NCBI RefSeq assembly: GCF_001437285.1
Contig: NZ_JQBF01000010.1
Location: 1 to 34,391, forward strand
Origin: Pediococcus pentosaceus
Lineage (GTDB): Bacteria > Bacillota > Bacilli > Lactobacillales > Lactobacillaceae
Direction of reading: 5' to 3'
Length of the DNA stretch: 34,391 bases
How positions within the stretch are numbered: the stretch's first letter is position 1; each line of letters opens with the position of its first letter. Shown piece after piece: positions 15,217-22,716 of the stretch. The notes below the pieces were generated by a model. The model worked only from the letters and a program-made list of their open reading frames with translations. It was not told the origin of the DNA and did not search any database. The translations under genes and the position numbers were made by a program.

Positions 15217-15246
15217 ATTTTAAATTAGAAACGTTAGCCTTGTCAA
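15217..15246 (-). promoter_or_regulatory. Promoter of the trpS T-box transcript
   Basis: On the minus strand TTGACA (15241-15246), an 18-base spacer and TAAAAT (15217-15222), immediately upstream of the leader. Confidence 0.75.
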
Positions 15247-15283
15247 AATAAGTTTAACTTTATCTCACAAGCTGGTCTTTCGG

Positions 15284-15312
15284 TTGACTTTCATTCTTCC
15301 TCCACCTAGAAT
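15284..15312 (+). promoter_or_regulatory. Promoter of helD
   Basis: TTGACT (15284-15289), a 17-base spacer and TAGAAT (15307-15312), 33 bases before the helD start. The gap 15010-15345 holds the trpS T-box and this promoter and nothing else that I can see. Confidence 0.7.
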
Positions 15313-15345
15313 TATTCAAGCATTAAAATCAAGGAGGTGGCTGAT

Positions 15346-17649
15346 TTGGACGAACAACAACAAGAACAGCAACGAGTTACGGAAGTCATTGAAAAAATCG
15401 ACGAACAAAAACAACATACAGAAGATTTATATCATAAAGCCCATCAAGAAACTAGCCAGGTTGAAAGAAATTACTCACAAAATGCAAAGGTTAACTTGAT
15501 TGAGGCCGATGACCGCATCGAAACCCACGCTGAAATCCAACAGCAAAAAGGGCTGGTAGCTCGAGCTGTCGAGAATGAAGCAATTTTAAAACGCCAAATT
15601 GATGAATTAAGCGATCTTCAAAAATCACCCTACTTTGGGCGAATTGATATTAAAGATGCTGATGAACCTGATATTGAATCACTTTACATTGGAATTTCGT
15701 CTTTTGCTGATCGGGATGGTAATTTCCTAATTTACGATTGGCGTGCTCCTATTTCAAGCATTTACTACAATGGTACTCTGGGAAAAGTTAAATATGATAC
15801 CCCAGCGGGCATGATGGAAACTGAACTCATTAAAAAACGTCAATTCACTATCAATCATGGTGAAATTCAACATATGTTCGACACTAACGAAACGGTTGGC
15901 GACGAGCTTCTTCAACAAGCTTTAGGCGAACAAAATGACGAATACATGCGTAATATCGTCGCTACTATCCAAAAGGAACAAAACGACATAATCCGCGATG
16001 TTTATAGTGATCTTCTAGTCGTTCAGGGCGTGGCTGGTAGTGGTAAAACCTCTGCTATCCTACAACGTATCGCCTTTCTTTTATATCATAGCCGAACTTC
16101 ATTAAATGCTGATGAAATTGTACTTTTTTCTCCTAATAAGTTGTATAGCCGTTATATTTCGGACGTTTTACCTAGTTTAGGGGAACGAAACATGCGTCAA
16201 CTAACCTTAGCCGAATTTTTCAGCCGCCGTTTGGAAGGCATGCAGGTCCAAACGTTATTTGACCGTTTTGAAAATCAACACCAACTCACTGAATACGAGC
16301 AAAACCTCATTGACTTTAAAGAAAGTCAGGATTTTATTGAATTAATTCAAGCTTATGAAAAACAACTTTCTGCTAAAGAAATTAAATTTACCAATATTAA
16401 TTACCGCGGCGAAATTTTCTTTTCTAAAGAACAAATTCAAGCTATCTTTGAAACCTTTCCTCTTAGTATGAGCAATAAAGAACGTCTTTTAAAAACTAAA
16501 AATGCGCTAATCAAACTTCTTCAAAAACGAGTTAATCAGGAAATTAAACAGGATTGGGTTCAAAATCAAATCGACCAAATTAGCGACGAAAAATATCATG
16601 AATTAGTGGGGACGCGTCACTTTAAATCATATGATGAGGAAAATCATTTTATCGGTCGCCAAATAGTTGATAAAGAATTCCAAATTATCGATGACGCTAT
16701 CTTTAATAATTATTTCATCGATTCCTATTCTCAATACGCGGACTTTTTGAGTCAAATCGACTTAGGTGACTTCGATTGGCAAAAAGTTGCTAAAGCTTTC
16801 ACTGATGCAATTGAACTTCATCAGATTCATTTGGAAGATGCGGCACCCATGATGCTTCTCCGTGATTTGATTACTGGAAGTGGTACTAATCGTAAATTCC
16901 AATATGTATTCGTTGATGAAATGCAGGACTACTCAGTTGCACAATTAATGTACCTAAAACATGCTTTTCCTCGCGCTAAATTCACCTTACTAGGTGATAG
17001 TGAGCAGACCCTGTTCAAAGATGTTACCGAACCACAAATTCTATTAGCAAAACTAAAGCAGGCTTTTCATGTTAAGCGAGCTAATTTAATTACCTTAAAT
17101 CGTAGTTATCGCTCGACCGCCCAAATCACTAATTTTGCCGCGGCACTTCTACCTGATGGTCATAAAATTCAAGCTTTTAGTCGTGAAGGAGATTTACCTA
17201 AAGTAATCATTGCTGATAATGAACAACAAGCCGTAGTCGATATGACCAATCTTTGCCGGGATGAATTACAGCAGTATGGTACCATCGCTATTTTAACTAA
17301 GAACATGGCTGAAAGTGAGCACGTAGCAACCTTGCTTCACGAATTAAAACCGAGCTTATTAAACGATGGCGACCGTTCCTTACCCAAAGGTATTGTCGTT
17401 TTACCCATTTATTTAGCTAAAGGATTAGAGTTTGATTCCGTAATTGCCTATAATGTTTCCGAAGCTAATTTTCCTGGTCGTTTGTGGCGAGGAACTTTAT
17501 ATACGATAGCTTCCAGAGCCATGCATCAACTACACTTAATTAGTATTGGTAAAGTATCCAATTTAATTACCCAAATTAAGCCTGATCAATTTAGTTTTCA
17601 AAAATCATTTAACATCACTCCTCATAAATCACAAAAACTCGACGAATAA
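15346..17649 (+). CDS. helD: RNA polymerase recycling helicase-like motor HelD (UvrD/Rep superfamily)
   Basis: A 767-residue protein, close to B. subtilis HelD (774). Residues 1-90 are a charged coiled coil, as in HelD, where it enters the secondary channel of RNA polymerase. After a linker domain comes Walker A, GVAGSGKT (228-235, Lys234), within VQGVAGSGKTSAILQRI. Motif II is FVDEMQDYS and motif III LLGDSEQTLF. The C-terminal lobe carries LNRSYRSTAQI and PIYLAKGLEFDSVIAYNVS. HelD uses ATP to release stalled RNA polymerase from nucleic acid. The start is TTG 15346, eight bases from AAGGAGG; the in-frame GTG at 15337 overlaps that site. The stop codon lies inside the terminator hairpin. A true DNA helicase of the same superfamily is less likely given the N-terminal coiled coil. 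Confidence 0.92.
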   Translation: MDEQQQEQQRVTEVIEKIDEQKQHTEDLYHKAHQETSQVERNYSQNAKVNLIEADDRIETHAEIQQQKGLVARAVENEAILKRQIDELSDLQKSPYFGRIDIKDADEPDIESLYIGISSFADRDGNFLIYDWRAPISSIYYNGTLGKVKYDTPAGMMETELIKKRQFTINHGEIQHMFDTNETVGDELLQQALGEQNDEYMRNIVATIQKEQNDIIRDVYSDLLVVQGVAGSGKTSAILQRIAFLLYHSRTSLNADEIVLFSPNKLYSRYISDVLPSLGERNMRQLTLAEFFSRRLEGMQVQTLFDRFENQHQLTEYEQNLIDFKESQDFIELIQAYEKQLSAKEIKFTNINYRGEIFFSKEQIQAIFETFPLSMSNKERLLKTKNALIKLLQKRVNQEIKQDWVQNQIDQISDEKYHELVGTRHFKSYDEENHFIGRQIVDKEFQIIDDAIFNNYFIDSYSQYADFLSQIDLGDFDWQKVAKAFTDAIELHQIHLEDAAPMMLLRDLITGSGTNRKFQYVFVDEMQDYSVAQLMYLKHAFPRAKFTLLGDSEQTLFKDVTEPQILLAKLKQAFHVKRANLITLNRSYRSTAQITNFAAALLPDGHKIQAFSREGDLPKVIIADNEQQAVVDMTNLCRDELQQYGTIAILTKNMAESEHVATLLHELKPSLLNDGDRSLPKGIVVLPIYLAKGLEFDSVIAYNVSEANFPGRLWRGTLYTIASRAMHQLHLISIGKVSNLITQIKPDQFSFQKSFNITPHKSQKLDE

Positions 17650-17662
17650 CCGTCGAGTTTTT
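17633..17662. terminator. Bidirectional terminator between helD and the YdcZ-type transporter gene
   Basis: ACTCGACG pairs with CGTCGAGT around a six-base loop, with A and T runs on the two sides. The helD TAA stop forms part of the loop. Confidence 0.88.
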
Positions 17663-17665
17663 TGT

Positions 17666-18604
17666 TTACATTACTTCAATTAATCCTACTCCAGCAATCA
17701 TAATGATTAAGCCCGCAATCTTAGCAACTGAGATGCTCGATTTCATCGATCCTAATAAGCCAAACTGATCAATATTTAAACTACTGATAATTTGTCCCAG
17801 TAAAACTAGCACTACTACCGTTCCAGTTCCAATCTGTGGTACCAAATATGCATTTAAAAAGATATAAGCTGCTCCAAAAAAACCGCCAATCCAAACCCAC
17901 CAAGGTGTTTTCTGTTGAACAACTAGCCGGATATTTTTTAAAGTTCCTTGGAATACAGCTACCAGGAATAACATTATTGTTCCAATAAAAAATGATATTA
18001 AAGCAGCGTGAATAGGGGCCTGTAATAATCCACCTAATCGTCCATTTAATGCTGCTTGAATTGCGAGCATTCCGCCCACAAGCACGCCGAAAATTTGCCA
18101 TAACCATTTCCACTTAACCCGTTGTTCAGGGGGTCTTTTCATAGAATTCCGTGCTAAATATTCTGGTAAGAGGACCACAATTAATACCCCCACAATCAAT
18201 AGTAGAACTCCGACCATTCGCATTAACGAAAGTGGATGGCGTGTGGTGCCAAACATGCCATAGTTATCAATTATCATACTCATCATAATTTGACCTAAAA
18301 CGGGCATGATCACCGTTTGAACACTACCTAAAATGGGGAATAAAAGAATATTAGTTGTTAATCCAATCATCCCCAAAACACCACCGAGATACATCCACCA
18401 TGGAATGGCATGTAATTGCGCATTAGTTAATAAGAGCTGTCCACCGCTTAAAACAATGATTACTATCAAAAAGATGGTTCCCACCATAAAAGAAATCAAA
18501 GACGATACGAATGGTGAAATAACATACGTTCTTAATCGTGAATTAACCGCCGTTTGAAAGGGTACTACCGCACCCGCAACCAATCCTAACATCAATAGTC
18601 CCAT
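17666..18604 (-). CDS. DMT-superfamily transporter, duplicated YdcZ/DUF606 type
   Basis: A 312-residue membrane protein with about ten segments arranged as two tandem repeats. Each repeat opens with a similar pattern: GAVVPFQTAVNSRLR at about residues 11-25 and GGMLAIQAALNGRLG in the second half. Each continues with SSLISFMVGTI or AALISFFIGTI, then PWWMYLGGVLG or PWWVWIGGFFG, then LGQIMMSMIID or LGQIISSLNID. A basic loop (about 150-166) joins the halves. The family belongs to the drug/metabolite transporters; no substrate is known. ATG 18604 has AAAGGAA eight bases upstream. The gene stands alone between two terminators, with a cre-like site near its promoter that suggests carbon catabolite control. 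Confidence 0.85.
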   Translation of the reverse strand: MGLLMLGLVAGAVVPFQTAVNSRLRTYVISPFVSSLISFMVGTIFLIVIIVLSGGQLLLTNAQLHAIPWWMYLGGVLGMIGLTTNILLFPILGSVQTVIMPVLGQIMMSMIIDNYGMFGTTRHPLSLMRMVGVLLLIVGVLIVVLLPEYLARNSMKRPPEQRVKWKWLWQIFGVLVGGMLAIQAALNGRLGGLLQAPIHAALISFFIGTIMLFLVAVFQGTLKNIRLVVQQKTPWWVWIGGFFGAAYIFLNAYLVPQIGTGTVVVLVLLGQIISSLNIDQFGLLGSMKSSISVAKIAGLIIMIAGVGLIEVM

Positions 18605-18638
18605 TATGTGCTTCCTTTCAACGCTATCCTAGTTTCGG

Positions 18639-18653
18639 TTAAAGCGTTTCCAT
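18639..18653 (-). promoter_or_regulatory. Candidate CcpA cre site before the YdcZ-type transporter
   Basis: The minus strand reads ATGGAAACGCTTTAA, which fits WTGNAANCGNWNNCW except for one position. It lies just downstream of a possible -10 box TATAGT (18658-18663), which would place bound CcpA where it represses. Confidence 0.45.
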
Positions 18654-18678
18654 CATTACTATAACTTTATTTTAAACT

Positions 18679-18718
18679 AAAAAAATCATGACACAAGCAA
18701 CAATGTCATGACTTTTTA
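18679..18718. terminator. Terminator after the NADP-dependent oxidoreductase gene
   Basis: TCATGACA pairs with TGTCATGA around a ten-base loop, with A and T runs on the two sides. It serves the minus-strand oxidoreductase gene and could also act in the other direction. Confidence 0.85.
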
Positions 18719-18730
18719 CATTTTCATTTT

Positions 18731-19666
18731 CTATTCCACATTGATAACAATTTTTCCTCTAGCATGGTTAGTTTGACTGCGTTCGTGAGCCGCTCGTAAC
18801 CCATCTTCAGTAAGTGGAAATGTACTATCAATAATTACTTTGACCTCGCCCTCAGCCACTAAATCACCTAGTTCAGCCAGTTGTTTGCCATTTGGTTGGA
18901 GCCACCAAGAAGTTGCTGAAGGTTGAGCGTCCTGTTGGGCTTGGGTTGGGCGACCCGCGATAGTGACCAATTTCCCAGTTGGTTTCAAAATTGCTAGTCC
19001 CGCTTCTAAATCATCAACTGTATCAAAAACAGCATCATACTGATTAAGGACTTCCCCAATTTGGTGTTCGTGGTAGTCAATGACTTCATCTGCCCCTAAA
19101 TTAGTTAAAAATTCTGCATTTTTGGCGCTAGCCGTTGTGGCTACATAGGCTCCTAAATGTTTAGCAATTTGAATGGCGAAAATCCCGACTCCACCAGCTC
19201 CTGCTTGAATTAAAACTTTATCACCCTTTTTAACCTTTAACCGATCTACAATCACCTGCCATGCAGTCAGTCCAGCTAATGGAATTGCAGCTGCTGCTTC
19301 AAACGAAACATTGCTAGGCTTTAATGCTAATTTATCTTCCTTAACTGCCGCGTATTCTGCATATGTCCCTTTCGTCCCATCTTCGTAAATATCGGGTCTA
19401 GCAAAGACTTCATCTCCAACTTTAAAATGCTTAACATCTTTACCGACTTGGGTAATTACTCCGGAAAGATCCCATCCTAAAACAACTGGGAATTGCCAAT
19501 CGTACATTTGCTTCAAAAATCCCATTCGAGCCTTCCAGTCAATCGGATTGATACTGGTTGCTTTAATTTTCACCAAGACCTCATCGTTTGCGATTCGAGG
19601 AATATCTAACTCCTCTTCGTGAAGTTGGTCAACATTACCATATGCGCTAATCGTAATTGCTTTCAT
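18731..19666 (-). CDS. NADP-dependent zinc-less medium-chain oxidoreductase (quinone reductase-like)
   Basis: A 311-residue MDR-family protein. The GroES-like N-terminal domain ends near residue 125 and includes LGWDLSGVITQVGKDV and VGDEVFARPD. A Rossmann domain follows with the nucleotide loop AGAGGVGIFAIQIAKHLGA at about residues 155-173, then VIDYHEH. The catalytic-zinc ligands of alcohol dehydrogenases are absent, as in quinone oxidoreductases and enoyl reductases. Such enzymes reduce quinones or alpha,beta-unsaturated carbonyls with NADPH, often as detoxification. ATG 19666 has CGAGG seven bases upstream. It follows the LysR gene by 78 bases on the same strand without an intervening terminator, so the regulator may control it. 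Confidence 0.88.
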   Translation of the reverse strand: MKAITISAYGNVDQLHEEELDIPRIANDEVLVKIKATSINPIDWKARMGFLKQMYDWQFPVVLGWDLSGVITQVGKDVKHFKVGDEVFARPDIYEDGTKGTYAEYAAVKEDKLALKPSNVSFEAAAAIPLAGLTAWQVIVDRLKVKKGDKVLIQAGAGGVGIFAIQIAKHLGAYVATTASAKNAEFLTNLGADEVIDYHEHQIGEVLNQYDAVFDTVDDLEAGLAILKPTGKLVTIAGRPTQAQQDAQPSATSWWLQPNGKQLAELGDLVAEGEVKVIIDSTFPLTEDGLRAAHERSQTNHARGKIVINVE

Positions 19667-19744
19667 TAAAAATACCTCGTAATTTTCCTCTTACTTTAAG
19701 ATTGATCTAGTAGGTTATATGTTAACACTTATCAAAAGTAAGTT

Positions 19745-20620
19745 CTATGTTCGGTTTCTAGCAAACTCCCAGAACAAATTTACAACTGGTACCATGTCTC
19801 CCTTTCGTTTTATAAAAGCTAATTGGCTGCTTTTTTTAGGTATGATTGGAATTACTGCAATATTAGGATAGTTTGTTAGATCAAATGATTTATCCATAAC
19901 AACAGAAACACCCATTCCTTCATTCAACATTTCCAAAATCAAATCAATCCTTTGGCCCTCATACATTATTCGTGGTTGTACATTAGGCTTTTTTAAAATT
20001 GGAATAATTGGATTTGTACCAGAAATCGTTCCTTCTAATACCAAAAAAGATTCGTTTCTAAGATCCTGAACTTGGATCTTTTCAAACCGAGACAAGGGGT
20101 TATTTTTAGGCACTAATGCAACAAAATAATCGGATTCATTCACAATTACGTCGTATTTTTCACTGACCGGACTAAATATCCTTGTAAAAACAATATCTGT
20201 TCCATCATGATTAAGTTCATTTAACAAGGAATCCGTTCCAGCTTCACTAAATTTCAAATTAATCTCTGGATATTGCTTGGTGAATTGCGTAATCGTATCA
20301 AATGCTGAGTATTGCGAAATTGAGGGGATTCCCTTAACCACTAGCGTACCTTTAGGATTATTTTTCAAAGCGTCAATTTTTTGCTTCAATTGTTGTTCTT
20401 TATCTAAAATCTCCCTTACATCTGACAATACGTTTAAAGCCTCTTGGGTCAACGTTACTTTTCGATGTTTTCTTGAAAAAAGTTTTATGCCCCATTCTTT
20501 TTCTAACGCCATAATATGCTTAGAAACTGTAGCTTGCGTTAAAAAAATTTCTTCTGCTGTTTTACTATAATTCTTAGTCTGTGCTAAATTATAAAATGTC
20601 GCTAATTTTTTAGTATCCAT
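19745..20620 (-). CDS. LysR family transcriptional regulator
   Basis: A 291-residue LysR protein of normal length. The winged helix-turn-helix spans residues 1-60: MDTKKLATFYNLAQTKNYSK, then AEEIFLTQATVSKHIMALEKE and LFSRKHRKVTLT. A periplasmic-binding-type effector domain follows from about residue 90. ATG 20620 has GGAAG seven bases upstream; the frame extends upstream to 20719 but without a ribosome site and against the family N-terminus. It is divergent from the DUF554 gene, with a 134-base region between, and directly upstream of the oxidoreductase gene. Either could be its target. The inducer is unknown. Confidence 0.92.
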   Translation of the reverse strand: MDTKKLATFYNLAQTKNYSKTAEEIFLTQATVSKHIMALEKEWGIKLFSRKHRKVTLTQEALNVLSDVREILDKEQQLKQKIDALKNNPKGTLVVKGIPSISQYSAFDTITQFTKQYPEINLKFSEAGTDSLLNELNHDGTDIVFTRIFSPVSEKYDVIVNESDYFVALVPKNNPLSRFEKIQVQDLRNESFLVLEGTISGTNPIIPILKKPNVQPRIMYEGQRIDLILEMLNEGMGVSVVMDKSFDLTNYPNIAVIPIIPKKSSQLAFIKRKGDMVPVVNLFWEFARNRT

Positions 20621-20659
20621 TACATATCTTCCATCTATTCTTATTTGGAATATCTTACC

Positions 20660-20675
20660 ACAATATTTGAATTGT
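20660..20675. promoter_or_regulatory. Short inverted repeat in the lysR/DUF554 divergent region
   Basis: ACAAT, six bases, ATTGT. The A/T-rich dyad with outer ACA and TGT suits a LysR-type operator, but arms of five bases are weak evidence. Confidence 0.25.
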
Positions 20676-20754
20676 TCCTTACTTTTATGAACTGTAGAAT
20701 AATACCTTGTCAGCTCCAAAATAAGTACTTAATCGATATAAAGGGGGGATTTTG

Positions 20755-21480
20755 GTGCCAATTGGTATAATAGTAAATGTTTTTTCAATTTTTTTAGGCG
20801 GTTTTTTAGGTGCTCTAGGTGGTCGAAAAATGTCTACCGTCTTCCGGAACAATTTAAATATGGCCTTTAGTATCGCTTCAATAACCATGGGAATTTATAC
20901 AATTGCCCCTATGCAAAATCTAGCTGCAGTCATATTTGCAATCATTATCGGAACTGGTATAGGAACTTTACTTCACTTTGGAGATTATATTAAACATGGA
21001 GCAGAATGGATGCAAAAATTTATTTCACGTTTTGTTTCTTCACCAATGATGTTAGACCAAGAAACTTTTGACGCAACTTTGATAACGATTATTGTCCTCT
21101 TTTGTGCCAGTGGGACTGGGATTTATGGTTCATTAACTGAGGGTATGAATGGGGACGCTACCATCTTAATTTCAAAATCAATTCTTGATTTTTTTACTGC
21201 AATAATTTTTGCAGCAAATCTGGGATATGTGGTGGCGTTAATTGCCGTCCCTCAATTTTTGATTTTAATGCTACTATTTTTCTTGGCCCACCTAATTTAT
21301 CCACTGACTACCCCTGCTATGTTACTTGATTTCAAAGCTGCTGGGGGAATTCTTATGCTAGCCAGTGGTTTTAGAATTGTTCAAATCAAAATGTTTCCAA
21401 CGGCCGACATGATTCCAATTATGATTGTAGTTATGCCCATATCTTGGTTTTGGACGACTATCATCCTACCGCTACTATGA
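20755..21480 (+). CDS. DUF554 family membrane protein (YdfK-like)
   Basis: A 241-residue integral membrane protein. It opens with MPIGIIVNVFSIFLGGFLGALGG, broken here only by being read from a GTG start, then the soluble loop GRKMSTVFRNNLNMAF. GIYTIAPMQNL, IIIGTGIGTLLHFGDYI, FCASGTGIYGSLTEGMNGD and the LIYPLTTPAMLLDFKAAGG region follow the DUF554 plan of about seven membrane segments. The function is unknown. The start is GTG 20755, six bases from AGGGGGG; a TTG at 20752 is too close. The stop codon abuts a perfect 20-pair bidirectional terminator. It is divergent from the LysR gene, which may regulate it. Confidence 0.88.
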   Translation: MPIGIIVNVFSIFLGGFLGALGGRKMSTVFRNNLNMAFSIASITMGIYTIAPMQNLAAVIFAIIIGTGIGTLLHFGDYIKHGAEWMQKFISRFVSSPMMLDQETFDATLITIIVLFCASGTGIYGSLTEGMNGDATILISKSILDFFTAIIFAANLGYVVALIAVPQFLILMLLFFLAHLIYPLTTPAMLLDFKAAGGILMLASGFRIVQIKMFPTADMIPIMIVVMPISWFWTTIILPLL

Positions 21481-21531
21481 AAAAACGATGTTAATTTATG
21501 CACGTAAAAATCATAAATTAACATCGTTTTT
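21481..21531. terminator. Bidirectional terminator between DUF554 and aminotransferase genes
   Basis: A perfect 20-pair stem (arms 21481-21500 and 21512-21531) with an 11-base loop; A and T runs on the two sides. It is placed directly after the DUF554 stop and five bases past the aminotransferase stop. Confidence 0.93.
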
Positions 21532-21536
21532 ATATA

Positions 21537-22712
21537 TTATTTCATAAACGCTTTAATTCGCCTTACTGCTTCACTCAATAATGTTTGGCTCGTCGCATAC
21601 GAAAGCCGAATATGTCCCGGCATCCCAAACTCTTCACCGGCGACAACGGCTACATGAGCTTCCTTTAGTAAAGCCATCGCCAAGTCCGTAGATGTGGCAT
21701 ATCCTTTAATTTTCATAGCTTCAGTAACATTCGGAAATAAATAGAAAGCCCCTTCTGGCTTATGATCAAAACTAAAACCGGAGATTGTTTGCATTAAATC
21801 AAAAGTTTGGTTCAATCTTTTTTCAAATGCCAATCGCATCTCTTCCACTGGCTTTTGGTCTCCACGCAAAGCTTCCAGAGCGGCATACTGCGCTACCGCT
21901 GTCGGATTTGATGTCATATGACCTTGTAAAGCCAATATTTTTCGAATAATTTGCGGAGCAGCTACAACATATCCAATTCGCCATCCAGTCATTGCATACG
22001 CTTTTGAAACCCCATCGATTAAAATGGTATTATTAACAATTTCATTCCCCATACTCATAACTGAACTGAATTTTGCCCCATTGTAAACTAATTTACCGTA
22101 AATCTCATCTGCAACTAATATTACGTTGTTATCGACCGCCCATTGTGCAATCGCCCGTGTTTCTTCTTCTAAATATACCAATCCCGAGGGATTTTGAGGC
22201 GTATTTAAAATTAACAATTTTGTGTTGGCTGTTTTAAAACGACTTAATTCTGAAGGAGTAGTTTTCAAGTCACTAGCTTGAGGATGGATGGCAATTACCG
22301 AACCCCCGGCCAATTTCACCTGTTCCTCATAACTAACCCAGAATGGGGCAACGATCATGACTTCATCGCCTTCATTCAATAAAGCTTGGAAAGTTTCGAA
22401 CAGCCCCATTTTAGCCCCTACCGTTACTGCCACTTGTTCCATTTTGGCATCATAACCTGTATCGGCTTTAATGTGCGTAGCAACTGCTTGGCGAAGTTCT
22501 GGGAGCCCTCCGACTGGTGTGTAATAACTTGCTTTACCAGATTGCATACTTGCCATCGCCGCTTTAATAATCGCCTTAGGAGTAGCAAAATCCGGTTCTC
22601 CCGTACTCAAATTAACAACGTCGATGCCGGCCGCCTGCATTTTTTTTGCCTCAGTTGAAACTGCTAATGTTGCTGATGGACTAACTTGATTAGCCCGCTT
22701 CGAAAATTCCAT
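21537..22712 (-). CDS. Pyridoxal phosphate-dependent aminotransferase, aspartate type (class I, subgroup Ib)
   Basis: A 391-residue fold-type I aminotransferase. LNTPQNPSG includes Asn174 and ADEIYGKLVY includes Asp202 and Tyr205, which hold the cofactor. DGVSKAYAMTGWR carries Lys237, the Schiff-base lysine, and Arg245, a cofactor phosphate ligand. LSTGEPDFATP and the final HIRLSYA block fit aspartate aminotransferases of the thermophile/Bacillus (Ib) group. It would convert oxaloacetate and glutamate to aspartate. The gene starts four bases after the pyc stop, and its AAGGAG ribosome site overlaps that stop, so translation is coupled to the enzyme that makes oxaloacetate. Other amino-group donors or acceptors cannot be excluded from sequence alone. 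Confidence 0.93.
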   Translation of the reverse strand: MEFSKRANQVSPSATLAVSTEAKKMQAAGIDVVNLSTGEPDFATPKAIIKAAMASMQSGKASYYTPVGGLPELRQAVATHIKADTGYDAKMEQVAVTVGAKMGLFETFQALLNEGDEVMIVAPFWVSYEEQVKLAGGSVIAIHPQASDLKTTPSELSRFKTANTKLLILNTPQNPSGLVYLEEETRAIAQWAVDNNVILVADEIYGKLVYNGAKFSSVMSMGNEIVNNTILIDGVSKAYAMTGWRIGYVVAAPQIIRKILALQGHMTSNPTAVAQYAALEALRGDQKPVEEMRLAFEKRLNQTFDLMQTISGFSFDHKPEGAFYLFPNVTEAMKIKGYATSTDLAMALLKEAHVAVVAGEEFGMPGHIRLSYATSQTLLSEAVRRIKAFMK

Positions 22713-22716
22713 CAGA

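Noticed and set aside
20621-20719. 33-residue N-terminal extension of the LysR regulator
   Set aside because: LysR proteins begin a few residues before the first helix; ATG 20620 fits and has GGAAG upstream.
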